Origin: Tetmemena sp. SeJ-2015
Lineage: Eukaryota; Ciliophora; Spirotrichea; Sporadotrichida; Oxytrichidae
DNA: 64,000 bases
Assembly: GCA_027382625.1 (NCBI GenBank)
Contig: JAJKFJ010020788.1
Location: forward strand, 1 to 64,000
Direction: 5' to 3'
Shown: in pieces, positions 11,790 through 20,575 of the stretch
Position numbering within the stretch: position 1 is the first letter of the stretch
Layout: each line of letters starts with the position of its first letter
The notes under the pieces: model-generated
Database searches by the model: none
Told to the model about the DNA's origin: nothing
What the model saw: the letters and a program-made list of their open reading frames with translations, nothing else
Program-made: the position numbers and the translations under genes

Positions 11790-12397
11790 ATTTATTTAAT
11801 AGCAAGGAGTAGAATTCATAGACGACAAGATTCATATTGAGTTAAGATACTGTACTGTGTGCAACATTGAATAGCCACTGAGATCTAAGCACTGTAGGAA
11901 ATGTGGGAGATGCGTCTCTACATACGATCATCATTGCCCCTGGATAGGAAATTATTTTAAATTGCATTGGAGAGAGGAACAGAAAATACTTTTACTCCTA
12001 TCTGTGGGTTTAGCAGCTGTAACTTGTTTCTGCTTTCATAATTTCCTACAATCTCTACGATAGAGCCTTAAGCAGAGTCCTTGGGATAATAACGATGATC
12101 CTTTGTGGAGGGTTCATGGCTTTCATAACTTATTTGCTTACTTTTCATACATATTTATCCCTAACCAATACAACAACCTGGGAGTGCCTTAGTTGGAAAA
12201 AGATCAGTTACCTTTAAGTTTGGCCTCGAAAATTAGGAAGCCCGTTTAATATAGGTGTCAGAAATAATCTAAGACTGTATTTCTGCTACAAACTGGCGAA
12301 GGACAACTAATTTGTGTGGAGGATGCCAAAGAGACGTCCTGATTTGTAAATATAAAAGATTTAACAATAACTAAAGTATTCAAGCACCATCTAATGA
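11790..12397 (+). CDS. DHHC palmitoyltransferase, C-terminal MDS (catalytic domain to C-terminus)
   Basis: Protein S-acyltransferase that attaches palmitate to Cys residues of membrane-associated proteins. The forward strand encodes the Cys-rich domain CTVCNIEQPL...KHCRKCGRC followed by [12 protein letters not shown] with the catalytic DHHC. Once a 10-bp insert is removed it continues [15 protein letters not shown]. Two membrane helices follow, then the family's TTxE motif ([20 protein letters not shown]) and the PaCCT-like [17 protein letters not shown], ending at TGA 12397. The expected first two helices and DPG motif are absent upstream but are encoded on the reverse strand at 13637-13938. 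A 7-bp ATTTATT repeat at both sites supports joining them. The domain assignment is certain; the joining is inference. Confidence 0.9.
11954..11963 (+). other. IES, 10 bp, pointer AAATT
   Basis: AAATT at 11949-11953 and again at 11959-11963. With the insert in place the frame leaves the DHHC domain right after WIGN. Deleting 10 bp gives [14 protein letters not shown], the conserved core of the family, and keeps the correct frame through the TTxE motif to the stop. This is among the shortest inserts that could be called an IES. Confidence 0.8.
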
Positions 12398-12403
12398 AAC
12401 TTA

Positions 12404-13632
12404 TCAATAAATATGTATTTAAGTTTATTTTAAATTTGGAGCAATAAATACTGGAACTTCTTATTTTAATTTCTCAATCCCATCTGAACTTCTTGGAGTT
12501 TCGAGCTGATTATCATTCTAAGTTCTTTCCTCATTTTCAGACAGCTCTTTTATTTCTCCATTATCATTTAGCAACTCTATTGAACCAGCTCTGTCTCCTT
12601 ATGTATGCATGAAAAAATCTTTTGCAATCTAAGACATATTAAAAAAATGATTCTTTAAATTAACCCACAATAGTATGCTTAAGTTATTTAAGGATACTAA
12701 ATCTTAATTTTAAAAATATATTGAGAATTTAAACTCCCATAGTTTATCTTCATCAGTGACTACTTTAACTTTTTTCTTTGAGTCTTGCGCAGGAGTTTTC
12801 TTATTAGTTTTACTTTGATGCTGCAAAGTTATTCTTATTTAGTCTGGATAGGAAGTGAGATGCTCACTCTTGAGTTCATTCTCAATATCTATGGCTTCTC
12901 CATCGTCTTCCTCATCATCTTCAAATTATTCATAGGGATCATACTCTTCATCTTATTACTCCTCTATCACTGAGATAAACTTATAATTTATTATATTCTT
13001 ATTAGAATCCTTATAAATTGGTTATGCTAGTGTCTTTGGTTGTTATTCTTCTCTGGTGACTAATAAGTGAGACAGTCAGGGCTATTTTCATGATTTGAAG
13101 TGAGATCCTGCTGATTCTAAGAATAGATCTTGCTGTGATTTCTGTTATGCATAATCCTTTCTAAGTCTATCCTCTGGTCCTCCATACCTTCAATTCCTTA
13201 ATCCTCTCTCATTTCAAATCCTTCCTAATCATCTTGCTACTAATTATTTAGGGAGGAAGCTCTGAACTTCTTAGTATTATTAATTTCAAACTAAAAGCTT
13301 TAGCCACTTGGATGCCTCACTCCATTTAAAATAAAAGATTAATTATTTTCAGAGTGCTTTCTCATCTTGAACTGTTAGATGTTGTTTTCAAGTGCTAGGT
13401 TTTCCCTCTATGTGGTATTAAACTACTATGATATTTCTTACTTGTATTTGTTGTTGGATGGTAGATGGAGGTCTGTTGAATTTTTTTCTGTGTCTTTTTG
13501 GGACTGTGGAGTCAATGACGCCTTGTTGGTTGAGTTGAGTTGAGTAGAACTTCTTAGCTTCTTGAGTGTAATTAATTTAACTCTATACCAATTACAAAGG
13601 AAGGAAGAAAGAATTACGTTTTCAGTCTCAAC
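12404..13632 (-). CDS. Acidic, Gln/Asn-rich hypothetical protein (3' part of a gene)
   Basis: Reverse coding region beginning with YTQEAKKFYSTQLNQQGVID, then TVPKRHRKKFNRPPSTIQQQ, an intron (about 13410-13440, GTAAGA..CATAG), QRENLALENNIQQFKMRKHS and a long polar tail. The tail has an acidic run (EDDEEDDGEAIDIENELK) and ends at TGA 12404, only 6 bases from the stop of the convergent DHHC segment. No domain was recognised and no plausible start codon lies immediately upstream, so its 5' end is elsewhere. The forward segment at 10866-11789 is the natural candidate if this stretch has been inverted. Confidence 0.45.
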
Positions 13633-13636
13633 TTAG

Positions 13637-13938
13637 AATAAATTCATCTTTACATACCCAGGATCTTTGAAAGCAGCAATTGAATACAGACAAAGTGTAG
13701 CCACTGTCAAAAATCTAAACTTTTAAGAATATTATCGCTTACAGAAATACTGCTGCAAGAGCTATGTAATCTTCTTCGAATAGATAATCTCTGCTCAAAA
13801 TTAAAACCAAAGCTGGGAAAACACTTTCGAGGCAGTAATAAATCAAGCGTGGAGCTACTCCTATAAATGCATTCTAAACTTTAATATGGAGTTAACCTAC
13901 TTTATCTCATAAGATGAAACTTGCTCACGCTTTTTCAT
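13637..13938 (-). CDS. DHHC palmitoyltransferase, N-terminal MDS (two membrane helices and DPGY)
   Basis: Reverse segment starting MKKREQVSSYEIK (ATG 13938). Two membrane helices follow (LIYYCLESVFPALVLIL and YIALAAVFLFLTVATLCLYS) and then IAAFKDPGY, the DPG motif that precedes the Cys-rich domain in DHHC enzymes. A GT..AG intron (GTAAGC..GTTTAG) lies inside the second helix. After DPGY comes GTAAAG, a good splice donor, then ATTTATT (13637-13643 in reverse). The same heptamer at 11790-11796 is followed by TAATAG and the in-frame continuation QGVEFIDDK. Joined, these give a 23-nt GT..AG intron and a complete DHHC protein. One frame problem remains near the N-terminus. Confidence 0.6.
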
Positions 13939-14179
13939 TAGGAAGATTTCTACTACTTTGACTTTTATAAGATAAAATATTAACTTTTATGTGTCATTAG
14001 ATTGATAGTTATTGTTGGCGTTAAGTGAGTTGATTTAGTGGTTATCTGACTCCATAAAAGTGTTTTCTTATTTATTTAAATTCCTATCAAAAATATTCGT
14101 ACTTGTGAAGGATTTGAGATATCTTTGTCAGGAGCTAAGATATAATCAAATATATTTCTTAGAATAAAAAAGTGCGATC

Positions 14180-16256
14180 ATGGAAGCCCAAGAATTATTT
14201 GCTCTTATAATATTTTATAAGATCTAGACAACTCAGTAAACATTTCATTTGACACAGAAGCTTTGAGGAAAGTTCTGAACCCTTCTACTCTGTGGATGGA
14301 AGAATTCTTTTTGCCAGAGCAGAGCGCAATGGACTTACAGAGAATGATTTCTAACTCAGGTTTCTCTCTCAACAAGGCCATGTCCTCTCAAGCTCAGGAC
14401 ATGATAGGAAAGGAGAGAGGTCTCCTACTTGAGCAAGCACTCAGCACCTAGGCTGCACTACAAAGCAAGAGAACTCAAGTCATTTATTTTTTTATTTTCA
14501 TGAGCACCTTTGCAACTTGTAAATACTTACTGAGCATTTTATTATGGAATTTTAGAGAGAAAAGATCATGGAGATTAACTTCAATCCACCGATGAAAAAA
14601 TGGCTGAGGGCAGCAAATCTCAAGATGAAGGTAAGTGGTAGTTTTATTTGGGTTAATAAATTTATTATTAGAAATCGATGTTGAGGAGTACATGAGGAGG
14701 AGACTCAGACTAATTCAGGAAAACAGGAGAGACCATTTCTCATCGGGCATAACACTCACAAAGATTGAGATACAGGCTGAGAACAAGCTGTTCAAAATCA
14801 GAGATGAACTCTTCAGAGAAGATCCCAGCATCATTTTTTTTTCTAGCATAGTTACTGGCTTCTACTACGATAAGAATAAGAAACTTAAGGCTTCAAAGGT
14901 GTTTGAAGGCGCTCAAGATGATGCCCAAACCAGCTATCCATCACATTCATACTACAGCTGCTGCTCCTCTTGACTTCTTGATAAAGCTCACCTACTACGA
15001 CTACGTGTACTACAGTGACATCTATTAAATATTATTGACAGAGAGCAGATGTTCAAGGTGAGCAAGAAAGGTGTCACCAAAGAAGGCTTCCAAAAGGTCA
15101 TAAACTTGAGAAAGTACTGGTCCAACTCATAAGACTTCGATGATTTCCTCAGACAAAAGATCTTGCTTGGGAAACCCTCATGCGAGATAGAATTAAGTGT
15201 ATATGTTTGAGTGCCAAGAGAGTCATTCGATATGGCAATAGTTCCAGCCTAAGTTCATGCTGACTTGCGATCTGTACAACTACTACGAGTTCTTCGAAAA
15301 GGTTCTTTACAAGATTTTCATGGTGGCAGTCAAGGAAACTGTGTTCGTCCTCGAATTGAGACACATCTTTGGTATGCTCATCGATGATGATGGAAACTCC
15401 CTTTCAGTACAAGAGGAGACATTTTATAAATTTAGAGATGAAGATCATTCTTAGAGTGCTTAAGAAAGTGAAGAGACTATCCTTTGTTCACCATCAGATT
15501 AATCATCCTAGGTTTGAAGATCTTAGGTGAAGCCCACTGCTTGAAAGCCTTGAAGAACACTGCCGAAGGACAAGCTCTGTCAGAGTTAGTAGTTGGGTAC
15601 GATATGGTGAATGAGGAGGACTTCACTCCTCCTATTCTTGACTTTGTGAAGATGATTTTGGAGTTCAGAGCTGATCAGACAGACGGCAAGGAAATGCCTG
15701 TTGTTCTCCACGCCGGTGAGAGTGATGAAAGAAATAACACTAATATCACTATAATCCATGTTACTTCCAGTGATGACTTCATTTTATTTTGTTAAATATC
15801 GTGGACGCTATTTTACTAGGCAGCAAGAGATTGGGCCATGGATTCGCTCTAGCCAAGCATCCTCACCTTTAGGAAATAGTAAAGAAGAACAACATTTGCA
15901 TCGAATATTATAAATGTATGAATGCTGCCCTGTCTCAAACTTAGTGCTTGGCTACACTCTAGATATGAGAACTCACCCAGTCAGAGGAATGCTTCATTAA
16001 GGTCTGCCAGTATCTATCAGTCCTGACGATCCAGGCTTCTTTGACAGCTGAGGGAGTGACTTTGGACTACGTCTATGCCTTTTTGGGATGGGAGCTTGAT
16101 CTTGCCGATCTCAAGCAACTCGCACTCAACTCACTCATTAAATTATTAATTGTACTCATCTACTCTACTATTTCAGATGAAGAGAAAGAAAACCTTAAGC
16201 CCTTCTTTGAAGATAGATGGAAGCGCTTCCTCGAGTTTATTCTCGGAAAATATTGA
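14180..16256 (+). CDS. Adenosine deaminase, ADGF/ADA2 type
   Basis: Zn-dependent hydrolase that turns adenosine into inosine. ADGF/ADA2 enzymes are usually secreted or lysosomal, but I see no clear signal peptide here. Recognisable motifs in order: MPKPAIHHIHTTAAAPLDFL (metal-binding HxH), VVLHAGESDERNN (catalytic HAGE), KRLGHGFALAKHPHLQEI, ICIECCPVSNLVLG, DMRTHPVRGMLHQGLPVSIS followed by PDDPGFF, then DLADLKQLALNSLIYS and the C-terminus FLEFILGKY with TGA 16254-16256. Introns occur (e.g. GTCATT..TTTTAG near 14480-14560), and four IES are resolved between 15416 and 16159. One-base slips at about 14911 and 16038 disturb the frame inside conserved motifs and look like sequence errors. The N-terminal start is the least certain part. 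Confidence 0.88.
15420..15438 (+). other. IES, 19 bp, pointer GAGA
   Basis: GAGA at 15416-15419 and 15435-15438. Excision joins S-V-Q-E-E to M-K-I-I-L-R-V-L-K-K-V-K in frame. Confidence 0.75.
15748..15800 (+). other. IES, 53 bp, pointer AATATC
   Basis: AATATC at 15742-15747 and 15795-15800. Excision joins NNTNI directly to VDAILLGSKRLGHGF, restoring the HAGE-to-GHG stretch of adenosine deaminase. The insert has no usable GT..AG pair in the right phase. Confidence 0.9.
15907..15923 (+). other. IES, 17 bp, pointer GAAT
   Basis: GAAT at 15903-15906 and 15920-15923. Excision restores ICIECCPVSN, the conserved strand of the deaminase that otherwise reads into the wrong frame. Confidence 0.85.
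16139..16159 (+). other. IES, 21 bp, pointer ACTCAT
   Basis: ACTCAT at 16133-16138 and 16154-16159. Excision turns ALNSL-(7 residues)-IYSTIS into the family's contiguous ALNSLIYSTIS. The insert is a multiple of 3, so it would not break the frame; the 6-bp repeat and the alignment argue for it. Confidence 0.75.
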
Positions 16257-16348
16257 CTCAAATTAATTATTGATATTAAACAACCTAAATGGATACTCTA
16301 AAGCCAATCTTTTGAAATATTAAGAAAATAAGAGATAAAGAGCCTAAG

Positions 16349-16543
16349 TCAAGAAGTATCTTAATGTTTGTTATCGTTTATGTTGAAGCGGCAGTTGGGA
16401 CAGACGTGATTTTTATCGAACCAAGGCTTGATGCAGTCGATGTGGAAGTGATACAAGAATTATAATTATAAGGTAGTGATGCTTTCAGGGGAGGAAGAAC
16501 ACTTTATTGCCTTTCTCGTAGACTTTTAAGCAGATGCGCACAT
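16349..16543 (-). pseudogene. Partial duplicate of the RING-H2 gene 3' end
   Basis: Second, truncated copy of the C-terminal RING of the gene at 16770-17775. It starts directly at the end of the poly(T) tract with the codons for the first zinc-binding Cys, and includes KVYEKGNKVFFLPCKHH, the 28-bp IES (16451-16478) and the HFHIDCIKPWFDKNH part. A one-base deletion relative to the intact copy changes the frame right after the tract (CGCATC against CGCCATC). It has no start of its own, so it is a gene fragment rather than a gene. Confidence 0.75.
16451..16478 (-). other. IES in duplicated copy, 28 bp, pointer CACT
   Basis: Counterpart of the IES at 16872-16899, with the same pointer (AGTG on the + strand at 16447-16450 and 16475-16478) but with base substitutions. 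Its presence shows that the duplicated piece came from germline DNA, not from processed DNA or RNA. Confidence 0.75.
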
Positions 16544-16545
16544 TT

Positions 16546-16664
<119 letters not shown>

Positions 16665-16683
16665 CTCAAATTTTGACAAAATT

Positions 16684-16963
16684 TAAATTATTGATATTAA
16701 ACAACCTAAGTGATACTCTAAAGCCCAATCTTTTGAAATATTAAGAAAATAAGAGATAAATAGCCTTAGTCAAGAAGTATCTTAATGTTTGTTATCGTTT
16801 ATGTTGAAGCGGCAGTTGGGACAGACGTGGTTTTTATCGAACCAAGGCTTGATGCAGTCGATGTGGAAGTGAAACAAGAATTATAATTATATGGTAGTGA
16901 TGCTTGCAGGGGAGGAAGAACACTTTATTGCCTTTCTCATAGACTTTTAAGCAGATGGCGCAC
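16684..16963. repeat. Direct repeat, copy 2 (about 280 bp)
   Basis: Intact counterpart of 16262-16543; it lies within the complete RING-H2 gene and its 3' flank. Confidence 0.9.
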
Positions 16964-17775
16964 ATTTGGTTGGGGTCAACTTTGCCTACAGTTTTGATAG
17001 GGATCTTCTTTAGACATCCTCTTTTACTCCAAACTGTTCTTTATCTCCTCTGCCATGTAAGAATCCTTAATTAACTTTAAAGAAATAATTTCTTACATAA
17101 ATCTGTTCGAAAGTGTGGATGTCCATACCCTCAATTGGTGACTCGTATCTGGGGTTGAAGTAGTTGTGTTCGAACACTCTTTCCCACTCGTTGTCCCAGT
17201 CGATGAAGTTCAGGTTGTACTTTCCAGTTGGGTTTATCTTAATCGGGTCACTCTCCTAATTAAATGAGGGCTTGGTTTGTTTCTTACTCTGCATATTTAT
17301 TTCTGAGAAGGGTCAGGTCTCTGCGCCAAAAGCAGTTCCTCAAATTCTTGCTAATCGAACTCATTGTAATCTTAATAAACATGCAAATATAATAATTAAA
17401 ATTAATCTCCTCCGAAGTTTGCTCTTTGATTAGTTGATGAGGCGTTATTACTTCCTATATGTTATTTTATTGTGAACTGTTTTACTTGGCTGAACTTATT
17501 GCTACTACTGTTGAAGTCTATTTGATGATGAAAGCTAAGTGGTTCTTTGATTTGTACTTCTTTGACCTGCTAGAAATAACTTAAAACCTTTATTGTAACT
17601 TACCTTGGTTTGATGAGTAAGTGGTGCTGTTATTTCGTACATTTGGAAGAAACTATATTTTAGTTTGCCCTTGGGTTGGTGCAAGCACTTCTCCCAAACT
17701 CATCCCACCCCATGCATCTTAGTTCTGATTTGCCCTCTAGCCTCTTCCTGATCCCTGAGTAGATTTTCTTTCCAT
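16770..17775 (-). CDS. RING-H2 finger protein, probable E3 ubiquitin ligase
   Basis: Starts at ATG 17775 (MERKSTQGSGRGQRANQNQD) with a long Gln/Ser/Asn-rich N-terminal half. A conserved-looking middle follows (YNLNFIDWDNEWERVFEHNY, FNPRYESPIEGMDIHTFEQI), then the C-terminal RING. MCAICLKVYEKGNKVFFLPC is followed, once the IES is removed, by KHHFHIDCIKPWFDKNHVCP and NCRFN: C-x2-C, C-x-H-x2-H-x2-C with W, then C-x2-C, a complete RING-H2. Such domains bind E2 enzymes and direct ubiquitin transfer. An intron (17584-17617 area) and two IES are resolved; the junction near 17050-17100 is not. TGA lies at 16770. Confidence 0.85.
16872..16899 (-). other. IES, 28 bp, pointer CACT
   Basis: AGTG on the + strand at 16868-16871 and 16896-16899. 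Excision converts PCKHHYH... into PCKHHFHIDCIKPW, completing the His/Cys zinc ligands of the RING. The insert has no GT..AG ends. Confidence 0.88.
17372..17407 (-). other. Probable IES, 36 bp, pointer GATTA
   Basis: TAATC on the + strand at 17367-17371 and 17403-17407. Excision joins RANFGGD to YNEFDQQEFEELLLAQRPDP. The insert is a multiple of 3 and has no TGA, so the frame alone does not prove it; its AT-richness and the repeat do. Confidence 0.6.
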
Positions 17776-17846
17776 TAATTTATAATTTGTTTATCTAAAT
17801 TGTAATGCGAATTAAAGAAAGAAAGAATTTAAAATAAAATTGAAAA

Positions 17847-19554
17847 ATGTCTGAATAAGAATAGCAGGACGAGCAGCAACTCCAAAACTACGATCAGCAA
17901 GAATACGGTAAAATAATACTTAACAAATCTCATAATTGTTTCAGGAGAGGGAGATCCCCAGCCAGAGGATGGCATGGACCCAAATGCAGCTGATCAGGAG
18001 TATATAAACCCAACTATGTTTAATATGAGATAATGTTATTGTCTTTACTGTTTGATGGCTGAAGAGGCGAAGCAGCAGGAGGAAGAAGCAGTTTACCAAC
18101 AGCAAGCTTACCTGTAATAGTTTGAGTAGCTTACTCAATTTATAGGCAGCAGCAACAGATGCAAATGATGCAGAACCAAATGCAGATGCAGCAGCAGATG
18201 ATGGGGCAGTAGCAACAGTTAGAGCAGCAACAGAAGCACTACTTCGACTCCATAGAGACAGATGAATTCGTAATGCCCAACATGTTCGAAGTTGAAATCA
18301 GACTGGCCGACAATCAGGTACTTTCACATTCTCAATAACTCATCACCATAGATTAAAATCGTAACTGTTGAAGTTGAAAAGGTCTCCAAACAGAAGGCTT
18401 ATCTTGGCGGCTTCAGAAACAACAGAACAGGATAAGCAAATTATAAATTTTAATTTTAGTAAGCATTCCACCACGCCTTTCACTCAGACAGACTAGACTG
18501 CAAACTACCATCCAGAGAAGAACGAGCGTATGGTGCAGACCTATCAATACAAAACTAAGTCAACTGTCATGATGAGGGAATTTGGCACGCAAATGGAAAA
18601 GACTGGTCTCTATATTGATCAAAGACAGGACAAACTCATCTATCCTAAGCCCTACTTCTCCTCTGAGATGTGGAAGAAGCAGAGAGAAGAGATCACTCTC
18701 TTCATTCAGTGCCATGTAAGAGCTTGGTTTGCAAGGAAGCAGACAAACTCCCTCAGAAAACTCAGGGACGATAGAGACATGGAGCTGCTTCAAAAGCAAG
18801 ATGATCTCAGACAGCAAGAAGAGAAGAAGCACAAGGTAGAGATAGAACGCAGAATGCATCCCAAGAAATACAAAGACTTCGAAATTCTCTACAATGACTT
18901 ACTCTACTCCCCCTATCTCTCTATATTTTTAATGAGCTGGAGGCTTGGAGACTCAACGAGACTAAGAAAATCAAAAACTCAAACGACTTAAAGGAAGATG
19001 AAAAGAAACTGGCTCTACAACAACTTCTTCATAAGGAAACTAAAATCTTGCAATAAATTGATAAGCTTAAGATCACAGCCAACTCACAGAATAAAGAGGA
19101 TAAGGTAAATGACTTCTTGAAGGCCATGTCAGATCCCAAACTGTGGAAGCGTAATGATGGTAGATTCACAGAAGTACACACTCCTTTCTCAACCAGAGCT
19201 AAAGAATTGATGGATCTCTACAATGGATATAATAAATGTATATTTAATTTTAATTTTGGACTAAGATTACCTTTCCTGAGTACTGATGAAAGGCTTGATG
19301 TTCTGCTCCACACGAAGTGGACTGTAAAAGAATTCGACTGCAACTTGACTAGAGAAATTGTGGACCTCATCGACAGAGAGGCAGATATGTTAAATAGAGG
19401 AAGATCGGAAAGCAGTTTGGAGGGACTGCGCAAGAGACTCTCGAACTTGTTCCTTCAGTTCATTGAAACGCCAGAGTTTAACCCTGAGGCTGCCAGGTTT
19501 TAAAAAGTGCCTAGAGAGTTGCTTCAACAGACTCAGTCTATCATATTCGAATGA
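17847..19554 (+). CDS. IQUB: IQ motif and ubiquitin-like domain protein, axonemal (IQUB)
   Basis: Cilium protein of the radial spoke RS1. Start ATG 17847, then a Gln-rich N-terminus with four short GT..AG introns. It continues with DEFVMPNMFEVEIRLADNQ and KAYLGGFRNNRTG (the ubiquitin-like region), an IQ-type helix around EEITLFIQCHVRAWFARKQT, the coiled-coil HPKKYKDFEILYNELEAWRL, and the very conserved C-terminus ERLDVLLHTKWTVKEFDCNL, TREIVDLIDREADMLNRG, EGLRKRLSNLFLQFIETPEF, NPEAARFQKVPRELL, ending at TGA 19552-19554. This order and these residues match animal IQUB. Three IES interrupt the gene. A one-base slip at about 18481 breaks the frame between HHAF and TQTDQ and is probably a sequence error. 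Confidence 0.92.
18439..18465 (+). other. IES, 27 bp, pointer TAAGCA
   Basis: TAAGCA at 18433-18438 and 18460-18465. Excision joins GGFRNNRTG to QAFHHAF, matching the YHHA segment of IQUB. The insert lacks a GT donor. Confidence 0.85.
18898..18935 (+). other. IES, 38 bp, pointer AATGA
   Basis: AATGA at 18893-18897 and 18931-18935. Excision restores FEILYNELEAWRLNE in place of a frame that would end soon after. Confidence 0.88.
19228..19260 (+). other. IES, 33 bp, pointer TGGA
   Basis: TGGA at 19224-19227 and 19257-19260. Excision joins MDLYNG to LRLPFLSTDERLDV, which fits IQUB better than the 11 extra residues encoded by the AT-rich insert. It is in frame, so the call rests on the repeat and the alignment. 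Confidence 0.72.
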
Positions 19555-19660
19555 TTATTCTTCTTCATATAAGTCTTTTATTTAAGCCTTAAATTTAATA
19601 GAGAGTGCAATAAATTAGAATAGAGTGAGAAAGTTATAATTTATTTAAGAAACATTAAAG

Positions 19661-20405
19661 ATGCAGCAAACTTCTCAAATCCCAGGCTACACTGGATTTA
19701 AGCCCTCTGAGGAAGTGTTCCAAAGCGCAGCATATAAAAAGGAGACTGGTGGAAACAAAATTCCAGGTAAGTTGCTAGAATTGAGTTACCATGCATGTAG
19801 GTTACGCTGGGTATGTGCCAGGTGTGAAGTCTGAGAATGTTTTTGGAGAGTCCTATGGAAAGACTAGTGGACTTAGTGGAAACGGTTAAATCCAAAGAGG
19901 CTTCGATCAGACTTCAGATGAGAAATACAAAACTGTTGCTAAGGCTTCTTACCTTAACCAGAGAGATCTATATCAGCAGATGAGACAGCAACAATCTCAG
20001 CCCCAAGTTAAGCCCCCCACTGTCGATGTAAGTAGAATACTCAATTTCTCAACTGACTAACGTTTGCATATAACTTATAAAAATTATTCACATTTAAAAA
20101 TCAGATTCCAGAAAAAATACTTAACTTCGATATTTTAGGATATTCCTAGACACGTTCAGGCAAAGTTCTTCGGAATTCAAGATCACGACTAGGATCGTTG
20201 GACTCAAAATGAGAAGTTCCAGGAGGCAGCTATGGCTTTTTACGGAGATGGAACTTAAGCCCAGCAGGTTTATGGAAAGAAGCAAGAGTCTCTCGATGAG
20301 GCTGCAGCTAAATTCTTTGGATCAAATCAAGTAGTGCCAGTACCTGATCCCAACAAGATCACTCTATCCTATCAAGAGGCTAGATCCCTTGCTTACAGAT
20401 AGTGA
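19661..20405 (+). CDS. CIMIP2/FAM166-like ciliary microtubule inner protein
   Basis: Small protein (MQQTSQIPGYTGFKPSEEVF) with the repeated aromatic-Gly signatures IPGYTGF and, after a GT..AG intron (19769-19802), GYAGYVPGVKSENVFGESYG, typical of the FAM166/CIMIP2 group that sits inside doublet microtubules of cilia. The second half contains two AxxFFG/AxxFYG-like repeats (VQAKFFGIQDHDQD, AAMAFYGDGTQ, AAAKFFGSNQVV) and ends YQEARSLAYRQ with TGA 20403-20405. A second intron of about 115 nt (20028-20139 area) separates them. It lies between IQUB and NUDCD3 on the same strand, consistent with a cilium role. The family link is from motif memory and not searched. Confidence 0.65.
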
Positions 20406-20575
20406 ATAGTTTTGCATTAAGAATTGTTAACTCAAATCATTCCATAACTTTAAGTTTTACTTTGAGTACTGCAACTTTTCACCTTTAATTTAAAGACTCT
20501 ATTCATATTTTTCTAGGGAAGAAAGTTCAAAAGAAATGATAAGTAGGGATGAGAAATTGAAAAGTTAAATTTAAA

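Larger units (their letters stand above)
16262..16543. repeat. Direct repeat, copy 1 (about 280 bp)
   Basis: Nearly identical to 16684-16963: the 3' flank beginning with the TTATTGATATTAAACAACCT motif plus the RING coding part. The few differences include base changes within the IES and a one-base gap. The copies are separated by a 117-base poly(T). Confidence 0.9.
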
